DNA from: Paenarthrobacter sp. AR 02
GTDB taxonomy: Bacteria > Actinomycetota > Actinomycetes > Actinomycetales > Micrococcaceae
Length of the DNA: 64,000 nucleotides
Reading direction: 5' to 3'
NCBI RefSeq assembly: GCF_021538675.1
Contig: NZ_JAJUKH010000008.1
Coordinates: 62,001 to 126,000, forward strand
Below the pieces are notes generated by a model that made no database searches, had not been told where the DNA came from, and was given only the letters and a program-made list of their open reading frames with translations. This document shows, piece after piece, positions 35,141 to 44,342 of the stretch. The position numbers and the translations under genes are program-made. Each line of letters begins with the position of its first letter. Position 1 is the stretch's first letter.

Positions 35141-35898
35141 ACACCCACTTCTTCTCAGACACCACTGTCCTGCTGGGGCGGTCCATGCGGCACATTTTCC
35201 GCAGCGTGGACACCATCATCACCACCGCGATCACACCCGTCGCCCTGATGCTGCTGTTCGTCTACGTCTTCGGCGGCGCCATCAGGACCGACACTGACAA
35301 CTACGTCAATTACCTGCTCCCCGGAATCATGCTCATCGCCATCGCTTCAGGCATCGCCTACACCGCGGTGCGCTTGTTCACCGACATGCAGAGCGGCATC
35401 TTCGAGCGATTCCAGTCCATGCCGATCGCACGCTCGTCGGTATTGTGGGCACACGTCCTGACCTCGCTCGTTGCCAACGGACTCTCGCTGGTAATCATCG
35501 TGCTGGTGGCGCTCCTCATGGGGTTCCGCACCTCAGCCAGCGTGCTGGAGTGGCTCGCTGTGACAGGAATCCTGGCATTGTTCACCCTGGCACTCACCTG
35601 GATCGCCATCATTGCAGGCCTGTCCGCCAAGTCAGTGGATGGTGCCGGCGGCTTCTCCTACCCGCTGATCTTCCTGCCCTTCATCAGCTCGGCCTTCGTC
35701 CCCACGGAGACCATGCCGGGACCGGTTCGCTGGTTCGCGGAGAACCAACCGGTCACCTCGATTGTGAACACCATCCAGGATCTGTTCGCGCAGCGCCCGG
35801 TGGGCAGCGACATCTGGGTAGCCTTGGCCTGGTGCTTGGGAATCCTGGTCCTCGCCTACGTATCTGCCACCGCGGCCTACAAGCGCCAAATCGCCTGA
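35137..35898 (+). CDS. ABC-2 exporter permease, DrrB-like
   Basis: A 253-residue membrane subunit with six hydrophobic segments. MLLFVYVFGGAI, NYLLPGIMLIAIASGIAYTAV, MQSGIFERFQSMPIARSSVLWAHV and LPFISSAFVPTETMPGPVRWFAENQPVTSIVNTIQDLF are classic for DrrB-type ABC-2 permeases. With DrrA it would export a hydrophobic drug or antibiotic. A terminator follows (35923-35950). Confidence 0.93.
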   Translation: MNTHFFSDTTVLLGRSMRHIFRSVDTIITTAITPVALMLLFVYVFGGAIRTDTDNYVNYLLPGIMLIAIASGIAYTAVRLFTDMQSGIFERFQSMPIARSSVLWAHVLTSLVANGLSLVIIVLVALLMGFRTSASVLEWLAVTGILALFTLALTWIAIIAGLSAKSVDGAGGFSYPLIFLPFISSAFVPTETMPGPVRWFAENQPVTSIVNTIQDLFAQRPVGSDIWVALAWCLGILVLAYVSATAAYKRQIA

Positions 35899-35922
35899 TC
35901 CGAGCAACCAAAACAACGGCCT

Positions 35923-35950
35923 AAGCTCCCTTTCTCACCAGGGGAGCTTT
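35923..35950 (+). terminator. Hairpin after the PadR-ABC operon
   Basis: AAGCTCCC and GGGAGCTT form an 8-bp stem with an 11-base loop, followed by TTTCG, 24 bases after the permease stop. Confidence 0.65.
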
Positions 35951-36059
35951 CGCCATGCAGACCGATTCGCAATTGGTCAGACATTAGCTATAGCTTTATC
36001 GAACACATTTGTAACGGCCGTCACTATTATGGCGGGTCCTTCGAAGGGTTCTTGAACTA

Positions 36060-37520
36060 ATGTCCGACCAGACAACACAGGGGCGACTCCGCTCCTCAAG
36101 CAGGGACAGCGAGCCTCACCTGTCACGCTCGCTCAGCAACCGCCACATCCAGCTCCTGGCTATCGGCGGCGCCATCGGTACGGGCCTCTTCATGGGCTCC
36201 GGCAAGACCATCTCGGTTGCCGGCCCCTCCGTGATCTTCGTATACATGATCATCGGCTTCATGCTCTTCTTTGTGATGCGGGCCATGGGCCAGCTCCTGC
36301 TGTCGAACCTGAACTACAAGTCCTTCAGTGACTTCGCGGGCGATCTCCTGGGCCCGTGGGCAGGCTTCTTCACGGGTTGGACCTACTGGTTCTGCTGGGT
36401 AGTCACCGGCGTTGCGGACGTCATCGCGATCGCAGGCTACGCCAACGAGCTGTGGCCGGGAATCCAGCTCTGGATCCCGGGCCTGGCCACCATCATCATC
36501 CTTCTGCTCCTGAACCTGCCCACCGTCAAAGCCTTCGGCGAGACCGAATTCTGGTTCGCGCTCATCAAGATCGTGGCCATCGTTGCGCTGATCGTAGTGG
36601 GCCTGGTCATGATCTTCACCGGCTTCCAGTCCAATGCGGGAACGGCCAGCTTCACCAACCTCTGGAGCCACGGCGGGTTCTTCCCCAAGGAATTCATGGG
36701 CTTCGTGGCCGGCTTCCAGATCGCCGTCTTCGCGTTCGTGGGCATCGAACTGGTGGGCACAGCCGCCGCCGAAACCAAGAACCCGGAACACAACCTTCCC
36801 CGCGCCATCAACGCCATCCCCCTGCGCGTCATGCTCTTCTACGTAGGCGCCCTCATCATCCTGATGTCCGTCACCCCATGGACCGAGTTCAAGGCAGGCC
36901 AAAGCCCGTTCATCGCCATGTTCTCCCTTGCCGGGCTCGGCATGGCCGCCACAGTGGTCAACCTCGTGGTCCTTACCTCTGCCATGTCCTCGGCCAACTC
37001 CGGCATCTACTCGACGTCGCGCATGGTCTACGGCTTGGCCAACGACGGCGACGCACCCAAGCTCTTCGGCCGGCTCTCCAGCCGCAAAGTACCCCAGAAC
37101 GCACTGTTCCTCTCGTGCGTCCTGCTGCTGGCCGGCGTCGCGCTTCTCTACGCGGGCAAGGACGTTGGCGTGGCGTTCGACATGGTCACCACCGTGTCCG
37201 CCGTCTGCTTCATGTTCGTTTGGTCCATCATCCTGGCCAGCTACCTGGTGTACCGCAAACGCCGCCCCGAGCAGCACGCCGCTTCACCGTTCAAAATGCC
37301 CGGCGGCATTGTGATGGTGTGGGTGGTGTTCGCGTTCTTCGCATTCCTGGTGTGGGCCCTGACCACGCAGCCGGACACACTCACCGCCCTGCTGGTGACG
37401 CCCATCTGGTTCGCAATCCTGGGTGCCGCTTACGCGGTGGTCCGGAAATCGCCCCTGCATCAGGCCCGCGTGGCCGAATGGAAGGCGATGGCAGACGCCG
37501 AAACCGCGGCAGCGCGCTAA
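36060..37520 (+). CDS. APC-family amino-acid permease (CycA/AnsP type)
   Basis: A 486-residue, 12-helix amino-acid:H+ symporter. LSNRHIQLLAIGGAIGTGLFMGSGKTISVAGPSVIFVYMIIG at the start and SANSGIYSTSRMVYGLANDGDAPK in the middle are family hallmarks. The WTYWFCWVVTGVADVIAI segment and overall pattern are closest to the D-serine/D-alanine/glycine carrier CycA; proline, GABA or other neutral amino acids remain possible. It is transcribed alone, with a strong terminator. Confidence 0.9.
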   Translation: MSDQTTQGRLRSSSRDSEPHLSRSLSNRHIQLLAIGGAIGTGLFMGSGKTISVAGPSVIFVYMIIGFMLFFVMRAMGQLLLSNLNYKSFSDFAGDLLGPWAGFFTGWTYWFCWVVTGVADVIAIAGYANELWPGIQLWIPGLATIIILLLLNLPTVKAFGETEFWFALIKIVAIVALIVVGLVMIFTGFQSNAGTASFTNLWSHGGFFPKEFMGFVAGFQIAVFAFVGIELVGTAAAETKNPEHNLPRAINAIPLRVMLFYVGALIILMSVTPWTEFKAGQSPFIAMFSLAGLGMAATVVNLVVLTSAMSSANSGIYSTSRMVYGLANDGDAPKLFGRLSSRKVPQNALFLSCVLLLAGVALLYAGKDVGVAFDMVTTVSAVCFMFVWSIILASYLVYRKRRPEQHAASPFKMPGGIVMVWVVFAFFAFLVWALTTQPDTLTALLVTPIWFAILGAAYAVVRKSPLHQARVAEWKAMADAETAAAR

Positions 37521-37532
37521 ACCCGCACACTG

Positions 37533-37579
37533 AAAGCACGACGGCGGCCACCCGGTTGGGTGCCCGCCGTCGTGCTTTT
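37533..37579 (+). terminator. Hairpin after the amino-acid permease gene
   Basis: A 15-bp perfect outer stem (AAAGCACGACGGCGG / CCGCCGTCGTGCTTT) with an inner CACCC/GGGTG pairing and a trailing TTTT, 13 bases after the stop. Confidence 0.8.
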
Positions 37580-37586
37580 CTGTTAC

Positions 37587-37840
37587 CAACCCCCACTCAC
37601 ATCCCTACCGCTTCCCACCAACCCTCACTCACATCCCAACCTCTTCCCCCCCAACCCTCACTCACATCCCAACCGCTTCCCCCCAACCCTCACTCACCGG
37701 CGCGGAAAGGCCCGGCGTCGGACACTCAGGTGAGTGCTCGACGCCGGGCCTTTAGGCGGAACATGAGAGAGCGTCACGCCCAACACGGCGGAACGTGAGA
37801 GAGCGTCACGCCCAACCGGGCGGAACATGAGAGAGCGTCA
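37587..37840. repeat. 32-bp periodic intergenic repeat, locus 3 (largest copy)
   Basis: Four direct units (ACTCAC cores at 37595, 37627, 37660 and 37692; spacings 32, 33, 32) lead into a long hairpin, then three inverted units (TGAGA at 37764, 37796 and 37828; spacing 32). This element, with the terminator before it, fills the 317-bp gap between two convergent genes. The last inverted unit overlaps the stop codon of mtlD (37838-37840). Confidence 0.8.
37706..37753. terminator. Central hairpin of repeat locus 3
   Basis: A 15-bp perfect stem (AAAGGCCCGGCGTCG / CGACGCCGGGCCTTT) encloses a second perfect 6-bp stem (CACTCA-GG-TGAGTG), with only two unpaired positions between. The top stem carries the ACTCA / TGAGT core of the repeats. 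The lower stem may work as a terminator for mtlD. Confidence 0.7.
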
Positions 37841-38986
37841 GAGCTCCGCTTGGCGGTCCTCCACGAGTTTTTGGAGCGCGGGGAACAGCGGGTGCGCAGG
37901 CGTGAGTTCCGTGAGCCGTTCAACGGCGGCGGCCGCGTCCAGCTCGGACAGCAGCTTTCCGAGCTCCACGGCTTCGACATCCGAAGCATCGTCGAACCGA
38001 AGGGCTGCGGACATCGCCTCTAGCAGCGCCACGGGGGTGACGCCGCGCTCGGCAAGCTCAGCTGCCGGACCAACGAACCGCTCGTGCCGGCTGAGTTTCC
38101 GCAGGGGCGCGCGGCCCACGCGGTTCACGGTGTCGGGGAGGTGCGGGTTGGTGAAGCGTTGCAGGATCTTCTGCACGTACGCCTCCTGCGCAGCCTCATC
38201 GAAACCGTGCTTGGCCACCAGGAGTTCCTTGGTCTCCTCCAGCACGGCCCGTACTTTGGCGGCCACCGAAGGATCAGCCATGGCGTCGGAGATCTTCTCT
38301 ATACCCGCCGCGTAACCGAAGTAGGCTGCCGACGCATGGCCGGTGTTGACCGTGAAGAGCTTGCGCTCGATATAGGGTCCAAGCTCGTCCACGAACGTGG
38401 CGCCCGGGATCACCGGCGCGTTGCCCTTGAAGGGCGTCCGGTCGATGACCCATTCGTAGAACGTCTCCACCGTGACATCCAGGCCTTGGCCTGGTGCCTG
38501 GTTGGGGACAATACGGTCCACCGCCGTGTTCGCGAAAACAGCGACGGCGTCCAGGTCCCCGGCGGAGTCGTCCCAAGCGGCCCGAATCTCGGACTGCAGC
38601 ACATCAGTGGCATTGATGGCGTTCTCGCATGCCATCACCTGCAGCGGCGGCAGGTCCACGGGGCGGGCGGCCAACCCGCGGGCGATCACCGGAGCGACGA
38701 ACTTCAGGATGTGGGGCCCCACCGCGGTGGTGACCACATCCGCCGTCGAGATTTCCTCCACAACGGTGGCTTCCTGCGTCGCAGAGTTCAAAGCCCGGAA
38801 GCCTTCCACGGTCTTCACCGCAGGGTTGTCGCCAACCTCGTGGACGTCATAGCTGGTGGCCTCGGCGAGCTGGCTGATCAGGGCGTCCGCGACGTCGGCG
38901 AACACCACCTCATAGCCCGCTTCGTGGAGCAGCAACCCCACGAAGCCGCGCCCGATATTACCTGCCCCGAAATGGACTGCCTTCAC
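37838..38986 (-). CDS. mtlD: Mannitol-1-phosphate 5-dehydrogenase (EC 1.1.1.17)
   Basis: Oxidises mannitol-1-phosphate to fructose-6-phosphate with NAD+. The 382-residue protein has the N-terminal fold [19 protein letters not shown], then [22 protein letters not shown], the catalytic lysine region [27 protein letters not shown] with the K-x-x-x-x-N-x-x-H pattern, and [23 protein letters not shown]. The GTG start at 38986 overlaps the mtlA TAG (TAGTG), so the two genes are coupled. Confidence 0.96.
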   Translation of the reverse strand: MKAVHFGAGNIGRGFVGLLLHEAGYEVVFADVADALISQLAEATSYDVHEVGDNPAVKTVEGFRALNSATQEATVVEEISTADVVTTAVGPHILKFVAPVIARGLAARPVDLPPLQVMACENAINATDVLQSEIRAAWDDSAGDLDAVAVFANTAVDRIVPNQAPGQGLDVTVETFYEWVIDRTPFKGNAPVIPGATFVDELGPYIERKLFTVNTGHASAAYFGYAAGIEKISDAMADPSVAAKVRAVLEETKELLVAKHGFDEAAQEAYVQKILQRFTNPHLPDTVNRVGRAPLRKLSRHERFVGPAAELAERGVTPVALLEAMSAALRFDDASDVEAVELGKLLSELDAAAAVERLTELTPAHPLFPALQKLVEDRQAEL

Positions 38987-41016
38987 TATGCGTTGACCTT
39001 TCCGAACAGCTCCAGGACTTCCTCAACCGTGGTGGCTTCCTCCAACTGGGCAACTTGTGCCTTGTTGGTGAAGATCTTCGCGATGGAGGACAGGATGTGG
39101 AGGTGTTCATTGTTGATGCCGGCCACGCCGACCACGAACTTCACCTGCTTGCCGCCCCAATCGATGCCTTCGGGGTAGCGGATGATGGACACCGCGGAGT
39201 GCATGATGTGCTCTTTGGCGTCGTTGGTGCCGTGCGGAATGGCCAGGAAGCTGCCCATGTAGGTGGACACTGATTCTTCGCGTTCGTGCATGGCGTGGAC
39301 GTAGCTCATGTCCACTGCGCCACGGTCCAGCAGGAGCTGTCCGGCTTCGTCGATCGCCGAGTCGCGGTCTCCCGCCTTGCCGTTGAGGATCACGCTTTCG
39401 CGCAGCAGCACTGATTTACCTTCGACGTCGGCGGCCGGCTCGGCAGCATGCGCACCATGGGCGGCGGCTGCTTCAGTTGTGGCAGCGGCTGGTTCCGTGA
39501 TCGTGCCCGTACCCGAAGCCACGTCTTCGGCGTTGCTGGTCTTCACGAGTTCGACGATGTCGTCATACTTGGGGCTGTTCATGAAGTTGTCCACCGAGTA
39601 GTGCACTGCACTGGAGGTCTTCGGCTGGGCGCGTTCGGTCAGGTCCTGGTGGGTAACGACGACGTCGTAAGTGTCACTCAGGTTGGCGATGGCCGAGTTG
39701 GTGACCTTCACGTCCGGGAAGCCGGCTGCCTTGATCTTGTTGCGCAGGACCGAAGCGCCCATGGCGCTGGAGCCCATGCCGGCGTCGCAGGCGAACACGA
39801 TGTTCCGTACGGGACGGGTCAGTACTGCCACATCGCTGCGGCCGCCGGCGTCGCCCACCAGTGCCGAGGAGACCGAGCTCTTCTTGCCCTTCATGGCCTC
39901 CATGCGGGACGTGGCCGCGGAAAGATCGTCCTCGCCCTTGTTCTTGGAGGTTCGCAGGATCAGCGAGGCAATGAGGAAGGACACCGTCGCTGCAAGGACA
40001 ACTGCGAGGATGACGCCAATGTAGCTATCGCGTGAAGTCTGGGCAATGACAGCAATGATGGAACCCGGTGCTGCGGGAGCAACGAGGCCGGAGTTGGTGA
40101 TGGCCAGGGTTGCGATGCCAGTCATGCCGCCACCGATGGCAGCGAGGATGAGGATCGGCTTCATCAGGACGTACGGGAAGTAGATCTCGTGGATGCCACC
40201 GAAGAACTGGATGATGGCAGCGCCAGGAGCAGATGCCCGTGCGGCGCCGCGGCCGAAGAACATGTACGCCAGCAGGATGCCCAGGCCCGGGCCGGGGTTG
40301 GCTTCGAGCAGGAACAGGATGGACTTGCCGTGTTCAAGCGACTGCTGGATACCCAAGGGAGTCAGCACACCGTGGTTGATGGCGTTGTTGAGGAAGAGTA
40401 CCTTGGCGGGTTCGATGAAGATGCTGGTCAACGGCAGCAGGCCGTTGTTGACCAGGAATTCGACCACGCTGCCTGCGCCTTCCGTGAAACGCTTGACGAC
40501 CCAGGAGAGGCCGTAGAAGCCACCCAACGCCAATGCTGCACCCCAGATGCCGGCGGAGAAGTTGTTCACCAGCATCTCGAAGCCCGGACGGATCTTGCCG
40601 TCCCACAGGCGGTCGATCTGCTTCATGGTCCAGCCGCCCAGCGGGCCCATGATCATGGCACCGATGAACATGGGCGAGTCCGTACCGGCAATGACTCCCA
40701 TGGTGGCAATGGCGCCAACGACGCCACCACGGACGTCGTAGACCATCCGGCCGCCGGTGTAGGCGATCAGGAGCGGAAGGAGGTACGTGACCATGGGGCC
40801 AACGATGCCGACGTTGGGGGCACCCTTGTCATTGGTGCCGAAACCACCCAGTTCCGGGACCGGAATCCAGCCTACTTTGATGAACAAAGCCGTGATGAGG
40901 CCCCAGGCGATGAAAGCGCCAATGTTGGGCATGATCATGCCGGACAGGAATGTTCCGAACTTTTGGACACCAACGCGGGCGCTGGTGCGGGGCTTCGCAA
41001 CTGTCTCTGTTGCCAT
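38986..41016 (-). CDS. mtlA: PTS mannitol transporter, fused EIICBA
   Basis: A 676-residue, three-domain protein: membrane EIIC (about 15-355, [19 protein letters not shown] at the start and [16 protein letters not shown] with the conserved Glu), EIIB (about 403-490, phosphorylated Cys410 in [13 protein letters not shown]) and EIIA (about 535-676, phosphorylated His595 in LAIPHGTND). Two Ala/Thr-rich linkers join them. It imports mannitol as mannitol-1-phosphate using phosphate from EI and HPr, whose genes lie 1-3 kb away in the opposite direction. Confidence 0.96.
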   Translation of the reverse strand: MATETVAKPRTSARVGVQKFGTFLSGMIMPNIGAFIAWGLITALFIKVGWIPVPELGGFGTNDKGAPNVGIVGPMVTYLLPLLIAYTGGRMVYDVRGGVVGAIATMGVIAGTDSPMFIGAMIMGPLGGWTMKQIDRLWDGKIRPGFEMLVNNFSAGIWGAALALGGFYGLSWVVKRFTEGAGSVVEFLVNNGLLPLTSIFIEPAKVLFLNNAINHGVLTPLGIQQSLEHGKSILFLLEANPGPGLGILLAYMFFGRGAARASAPGAAIIQFFGGIHEIYFPYVLMKPILILAAIGGGMTGIATLAITNSGLVAPAAPGSIIAVIAQTSRDSYIGVILAVVLAATVSFLIASLILRTSKNKGEDDLSAATSRMEAMKGKKSSVSSALVGDAGGRSDVAVLTRPVRNIVFACDAGMGSSAMGASVLRNKIKAAGFPDVKVTNSAIANLSDTYDVVVTHQDLTERAQPKTSSAVHYSVDNFMNSPKYDDIVELVKTSNAEDVASGTGTITEPAAATTEAAAAHGAHAAEPAADVEGKSVLLRESVILNGKAGDRDSAIDEAGQLLLDRGAVDMSYVHAMHEREESVSTYMGSFLAIPHGTNDAKEHIMHSAVSIIRYPEGIDWGGKQVKFVVGVAGINNEHLHILSSIAKIFTNKAQVAQLEEATTVEEVLELFGKVNA

Positions 41017-41082
41017 GTGAATTCCTAACGTGTATCCCGCGGCGGCGCGGGGTCAGTCGATACAGATCGAGCGAGAACAGCC

Positions 41083-41805
41083 TTAGGAGCTGCTGGAAAT
41101 ACGGTGAAGCCACTCAAGGAAAAGCTTCAGTTCAGAGCTGGATAGTTGGTCCGAATGCGAGGCCTGCAGTGCCGCATTCAGGGCGATTGCCGCAACAACA
41201 ACCGAGGACTTGCCGGAGTCGTCCGCTGCGGCGCCACGGGCGGTGTCCGTGGAGACGGCGAAAATCATGGAATCCCGGGTCATCGTTGAGAGCTCGAGGT
41301 TCCGTTCTTCCACCGGTTCTGCGATCAGCATGAGCGTGACGCCCACGTTGGCCGCAAGGATGCTTCGTGCCGCTTCGCGGGGCGGCACGTTGATCTGACC
41401 GGAGATAGCGGCCTTGTTCAGCATCTCTTCCAGAAGCGCTTCAGCATCGGCCACGATTGCTGGGCGGCTTTCCGGCCTGATGTTGCCGAACATCACCAGA
41501 TACAGATGGGGTTGGGTCAGCCCGAACTGGACGTGGTTATCCCACATCCGCCGGACATCCTCCAAGGGCTCCCCGGACGGTGCAAAATCCCGCTCCCCCG
41601 CCACATACTCTTCGAAACCGGCGGAAACGACGGCGTCGAAAAGCCCTTCTTTGTCGCCAAAGTGGTGGTAGAGCGTGGGCGCCGTGACCCCGGCAAGCTT
41701 GGTGATCTGGCGCGTTGAGACCGCTGACCCTTCCGAATTCGCCAGCAATTCGGCAGCTGCGCGAAGCAACCGAATTTTGGGCGGAAGCTGGTCATCGAAA
41801 CTCAT
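41083..41805 (-). CDS. TetR-family regulator of the PTS region
   Basis: A 240-residue regulator with the HTH LLRAAAELLANSEGSAVSTRQITKLAGVTAPTLYHHFGDKEGLFDAVV (about 13-60) and a long ligand domain. It lies between mtlAD and ptsIH: same strand as mtlAD, 66 bp upstream, and divergent from ptsI. The perfect palindrome at 41824-41838 lies 18 bp from its start. A TetR protein controlling PTS genes is plausible here by position only; mannitol operons more often use other regulator types. Confidence 0.85.
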   Translation of the reverse strand: MSFDDQLPPKIRLLRAAAELLANSEGSAVSTRQITKLAGVTAPTLYHHFGDKEGLFDAVVSAGFEEYVAGERDFAPSGEPLEDVRRMWDNHVQFGLTQPHLYLVMFGNIRPESRPAIVADAEALLEEMLNKAAISGQINVPPREAARSILAANVGVTLMLIAEPVEERNLELSTMTRDSMIFAVSTDTARGAAADDSGKSSVVVAAIALNAALQASHSDQLSSSELKLFLEWLHRISSSS

Positions 41806-41823
41806 AACCGCTACCCTAGCACC

Positions 41824-41838
41824 TATAGCGTTGCTATA
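41824..41838. promoter_or_regulatory. Palindromic operator between tetR and ptsI
   Basis: TATAGC-GTT-GCTATA is a perfect 6+3+6 palindrome (CTATAGC...GCTATAT extends it). It lies between the divergent starts of tetR and ptsI and is the obvious TetR binding site. Confidence 0.7.
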
Positions 41839-41922
41839 TGAAGTGGCTCACAAGAGTTATTTATGGGGCTCCCGGTGCCGTCGCCGGCGGGTCTGAACCA
41901 ACAAGCAGGAACAGAGGATTCA

Positions 41923-43608
41923 GTGCAGAATTTCCAAGGCGTAGGGGTAAGCCCTGGCCGCATCATTGGTTCCGTCCGCCAGATGCCCAAGCCGGTGAGC
42001 GAACCGCCGTCGGGCGAACGGTTGGCCGCGGGATTGAGTCCGGAAGACGCCGTCGCCGGCTTGAAGGCGGCCGCCCAATCCGTCCACGACGAACTCAAGG
42101 GCCGCGCCGACACTGCCTCAGGCGATGGCAAAGCTGTCCTGGAGGCCACGGCCCTGATGGCCAAGGACACCATGCTCCTGAAATCGGCAGCCAAGCTGAT
42201 CAATGCAGGCTCCTCCCCTGAACGCGCCATCTGGGAAGCCGGTGCATCCGTCTCCGAAATGCTGCACAACCTCGGCGGCTACATGGCAGAACGCGCCACA
42301 GACGTCCTGGACGTGCGGGCCCGCATTGTGGCCGAACTTCGTGGCGTGCCCGCTCCCGGCATCCCGTCCTCCGAAACCCCCTTTATCCTTGTGGCCGAGG
42401 ACCTCGCTCCCGCGGACACCGCGACGCTGAATCCGGCCGTGGTGCTCGCCTTGGTAACGTCCGGAGGCGGACCGCAGTCACACACCGCGATCATCGCGCG
42501 CTCACTCGGCCTGCCGGCAGTGGTTGCCGCCCACGGCGTCGACTCGATCGCCGACGGCTCCGAAGTGTACGTGGACGGCGCGGCGGGATCCGTCACCTTG
42601 GATCCCGGTGAGGAACAGCGCGCAGCTGCGACCGCCTGGGCGGAAACGTCCGCCACCCTCGCCGAATTCGACGGAAACGGCACGACGGCGGATGGCCACC
42701 TGGTACCGCTCCTCGCCAACGTTGGTGGAGCCAAGGATGCCGTGGCAGCCGCCGGCCTCGGAGCCCAGGGCGTAGGCCTTTTCCGCACCGAATTCTGCTT
42801 CCTGGAACGCGACACCGAACCCTCCGTGGACGAGCAGGCCGCAGCGTACAAGGCCGTGTTTGATGCGTTCCCGGGCAAGAAAGTTGTCCTGCGGACCTTG
42901 GACGCCGGCGCCGACAAGCCCCTCCCGTTCCTCACGGATGCCACCGAACCCAACCCCGCGCTGGGTGTGCGTGGTTACCGTACGGACTTCACCACTCCAG
43001 GTGTCCTTGAGCGGCAGCTCGAAGCCATCGCCCGGGCAGCTTCCGAATCCGAGGCCGACGTCTGGGTCATGGCTCCCATGATCTCCACGGCCGCCGAAGC
43101 CGGACGCTTCGCTTCGCTCTGCGCCGCGGCCGGGATCAAGACACCGGGCGTGATGGTGGAGGTTCCCTCAGCCGCCCTCACATCCGCCACCGTCCTTCGC
43201 GAAGTCGGGTTCGCCTCCCTCGGCACCAACGACCTCACGCAGTACGCCATGGCGGCCGACCGCCAACTGGGGCCCCTCGCGGAACTGAACACCCCGTGGC
43301 AGCCCGCAGTCCTCCGGCTAGTGCAGCTCACCGTGGAAGGTTCAGCCCAGGAAGGCAACAACAAGCCGGTGGGTGTCTGCGGTGAGGCAGCCGCGGACCC
43401 GGCCCTCGCCGTCGTACTGACCGGGCTGGGAGTCACCACACTGTCCATGACCGCGCGCTCCCTCGCTGCAGTCGGCACCGTGTTGAAGACCGTCACGCTG
43501 GAACAGGCGCAGGAGCTGGCCCGCCTTGCCCTGTCAGCTCCCAGCGCCACCGAAGCGCGCGACTGGGTCCGTGCCAAGCTTCCCGTGCTTGAAGAGCTCG
43601 GGCTCTAG
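41923..43608 (+). CDS. ptsI: PTS enzyme I (phosphoenolpyruvate-protein phosphotransferase)
   Basis: The general PTS kinase: takes phosphate from PEP and passes it to HPr. With the GTG at 41923 (after AGAGGA) it has 561 residues. The phospho-His is His187 in GGGPQSHTAIIARSLGLPAVV; the PEP-binding barrel shows GVGLFRTEFCFLER, RTLDAGADKPLPFL, GIKTPGVMVEVPSAALTS, FASLGTNDLTQYAMAADRQ and the catalytic Cys in VGVCGEAAADP. ptsH follows 32 bp later. Its location beside mtlAD suggests shared control through the TetR operator. Confidence 0.95.
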   Translation: MQNFQGVGVSPGRIIGSVRQMPKPVSEPPSGERLAAGLSPEDAVAGLKAAAQSVHDELKGRADTASGDGKAVLEATALMAKDTMLLKSAAKLINAGSSPERAIWEAGASVSEMLHNLGGYMAERATDVLDVRARIVAELRGVPAPGIPSSETPFILVAEDLAPADTATLNPAVVLALVTSGGGPQSHTAIIARSLGLPAVVAAHGVDSIADGSEVYVDGAAGSVTLDPGEEQRAAATAWAETSATLAEFDGNGTTADGHLVPLLANVGGAKDAVAAAGLGAQGVGLFRTEFCFLERDTEPSVDEQAAAYKAVFDAFPGKKVVLRTLDAGADKPLPFLTDATEPNPALGVRGYRTDFTTPGVLERQLEAIARAASESEADVWVMAPMISTAAEAGRFASLCAAAGIKTPGVMVEVPSAALTSATVLREVGFASLGTNDLTQYAMAADRQLGPLAELNTPWQPAVLRLVQLTVEGSAQEGNNKPVGVCGEAAADPALAVVLTGLGVTTLSMTARSLAAVGTVLKTVTLEQAQELARLALSAPSATEARDWVRAKLPVLEELGL

Positions 43609-43640
43609 CCCCTATCCGTCCGGAATACCAGGAGAAAACC

Positions 43641-43919
43641 ATGCCTGAACGCACAGCCACCATCGCCAGCCGCTCCGGCCTGCACGCCCGCCCGGCCGCC
43701 CTCTTCGCAGAGGCAGCCGGCGAACAGCCCGTGGAGGTCACCATTGCCATGCAGGGCGCCCCTGCCGATGACGCGCTCGACGCCGCCAGCATCCTTTCGC
43801 TCATGACGCTCGGCGCAGCGAAGGGCGATGTTGTGGTGTTGCGGGCCGAGGGCGATGGCGCCGATGCTGCGCTGGACGCACTGGTGAAGCTGCTGGAGAC
43901 GGACCTGGACGCGGAGTAG
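43641..43919 (+). CDS. ptsH: PTS phosphocarrier protein HPr
   Basis: A 92-residue carrier between EI and EIIA domains. His15 in SRSGLHARPAALF is the phosphorylated residue. The Gram-positive regulatory serine region is present as DAASILSLMTLG (Ser50 or Ser53). A GGAG site precedes the ATG at 43641. It ends the ptsIH operon. Confidence 0.95.
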   Translation: MPERTATIASRSGLHARPAALFAEAAGEQPVEVTIAMQGAPADDALDAASILSLMTLGAAKGDVVVLRAEGDGADAALDALVKLLETDLDAE

Positions 43920-43943
43920 GTTCTTCCGGGCTAGGCTTCTGGC

Positions 43944-44342
43944 ATGGCACTGATAGCTCCCCGCGTCACGGCCGGCCTCCCCGCCGACGACGCCCGGAAT
44001 CTCGCGCGTTCCCTCCAGGACAGCAACGACATCACTGTGTTCGTTGACGGCACAGTCCACCGCCTGCCCGATCAGGCGAGGGACGCCGTCGTCGACCTCC
44101 TTGCCCGGCTGGGCCGGGGCGATACGGTGACGGTCAGCAGCGTGGAGGAAATGCTCACCACATCCCAGGCAGCGGAGCTCGCGGGCATCTCGCACACGTA
44201 TCTGCGCAACATGACCGATCGTGGCGAGATTCCCGTGGAGTACCGGGGCACGCATCGTCGCATCCGGCAGGCAGCCATCATGGAGTGGCTTGAAACGCAG
44301 CGAAAGAAGCAGTCCGAGGACCATGACGAAACCAGCGAATAG
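43944..44342 (+). CDS. Excisionase-type helix-turn-helix protein, antitoxin-like
   Basis: A 132-residue protein. An N-terminal helical and strand region (about 10-65, DARNLARSLQDSNDITVFVDGTVHRLPDQARDAVVDLLARLGRG) precedes an excisionase/MerR-type HTH (about 70-120, TTSQAAELAGISHTYLRNMTDRGEIPVEYRGTHRRIR). Proteins with this layout are often antitoxins followed by a PIN-domain toxin. No toxin gene follows; instead its last 20 bases overlap an alpha/beta hydrolase gene. It lies 24 bp after ptsH and could be carried in the same transcript. Confidence 0.75.
   Translation: MALIAPRVTAGLPADDARNLARSLQDSNDITVFVDGTVHRLPDQARDAVVDLLARLGRGDTVTVSSVEEMLTTSQAAELAGISHTYLRNMTDRGEIPVEYRGTHRRIRQAAIMEWLETQRKKQSEDHDETSE

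Noticed and set aside
37587..37840. Regular 32-bp repeats as a CRISPR array
   Set aside because: The conserved core and variable filler together make only 32 bp, the orientation flips across a hairpin, the filler is itself partly conserved (CTTCC-rich), and no cas gene is present.
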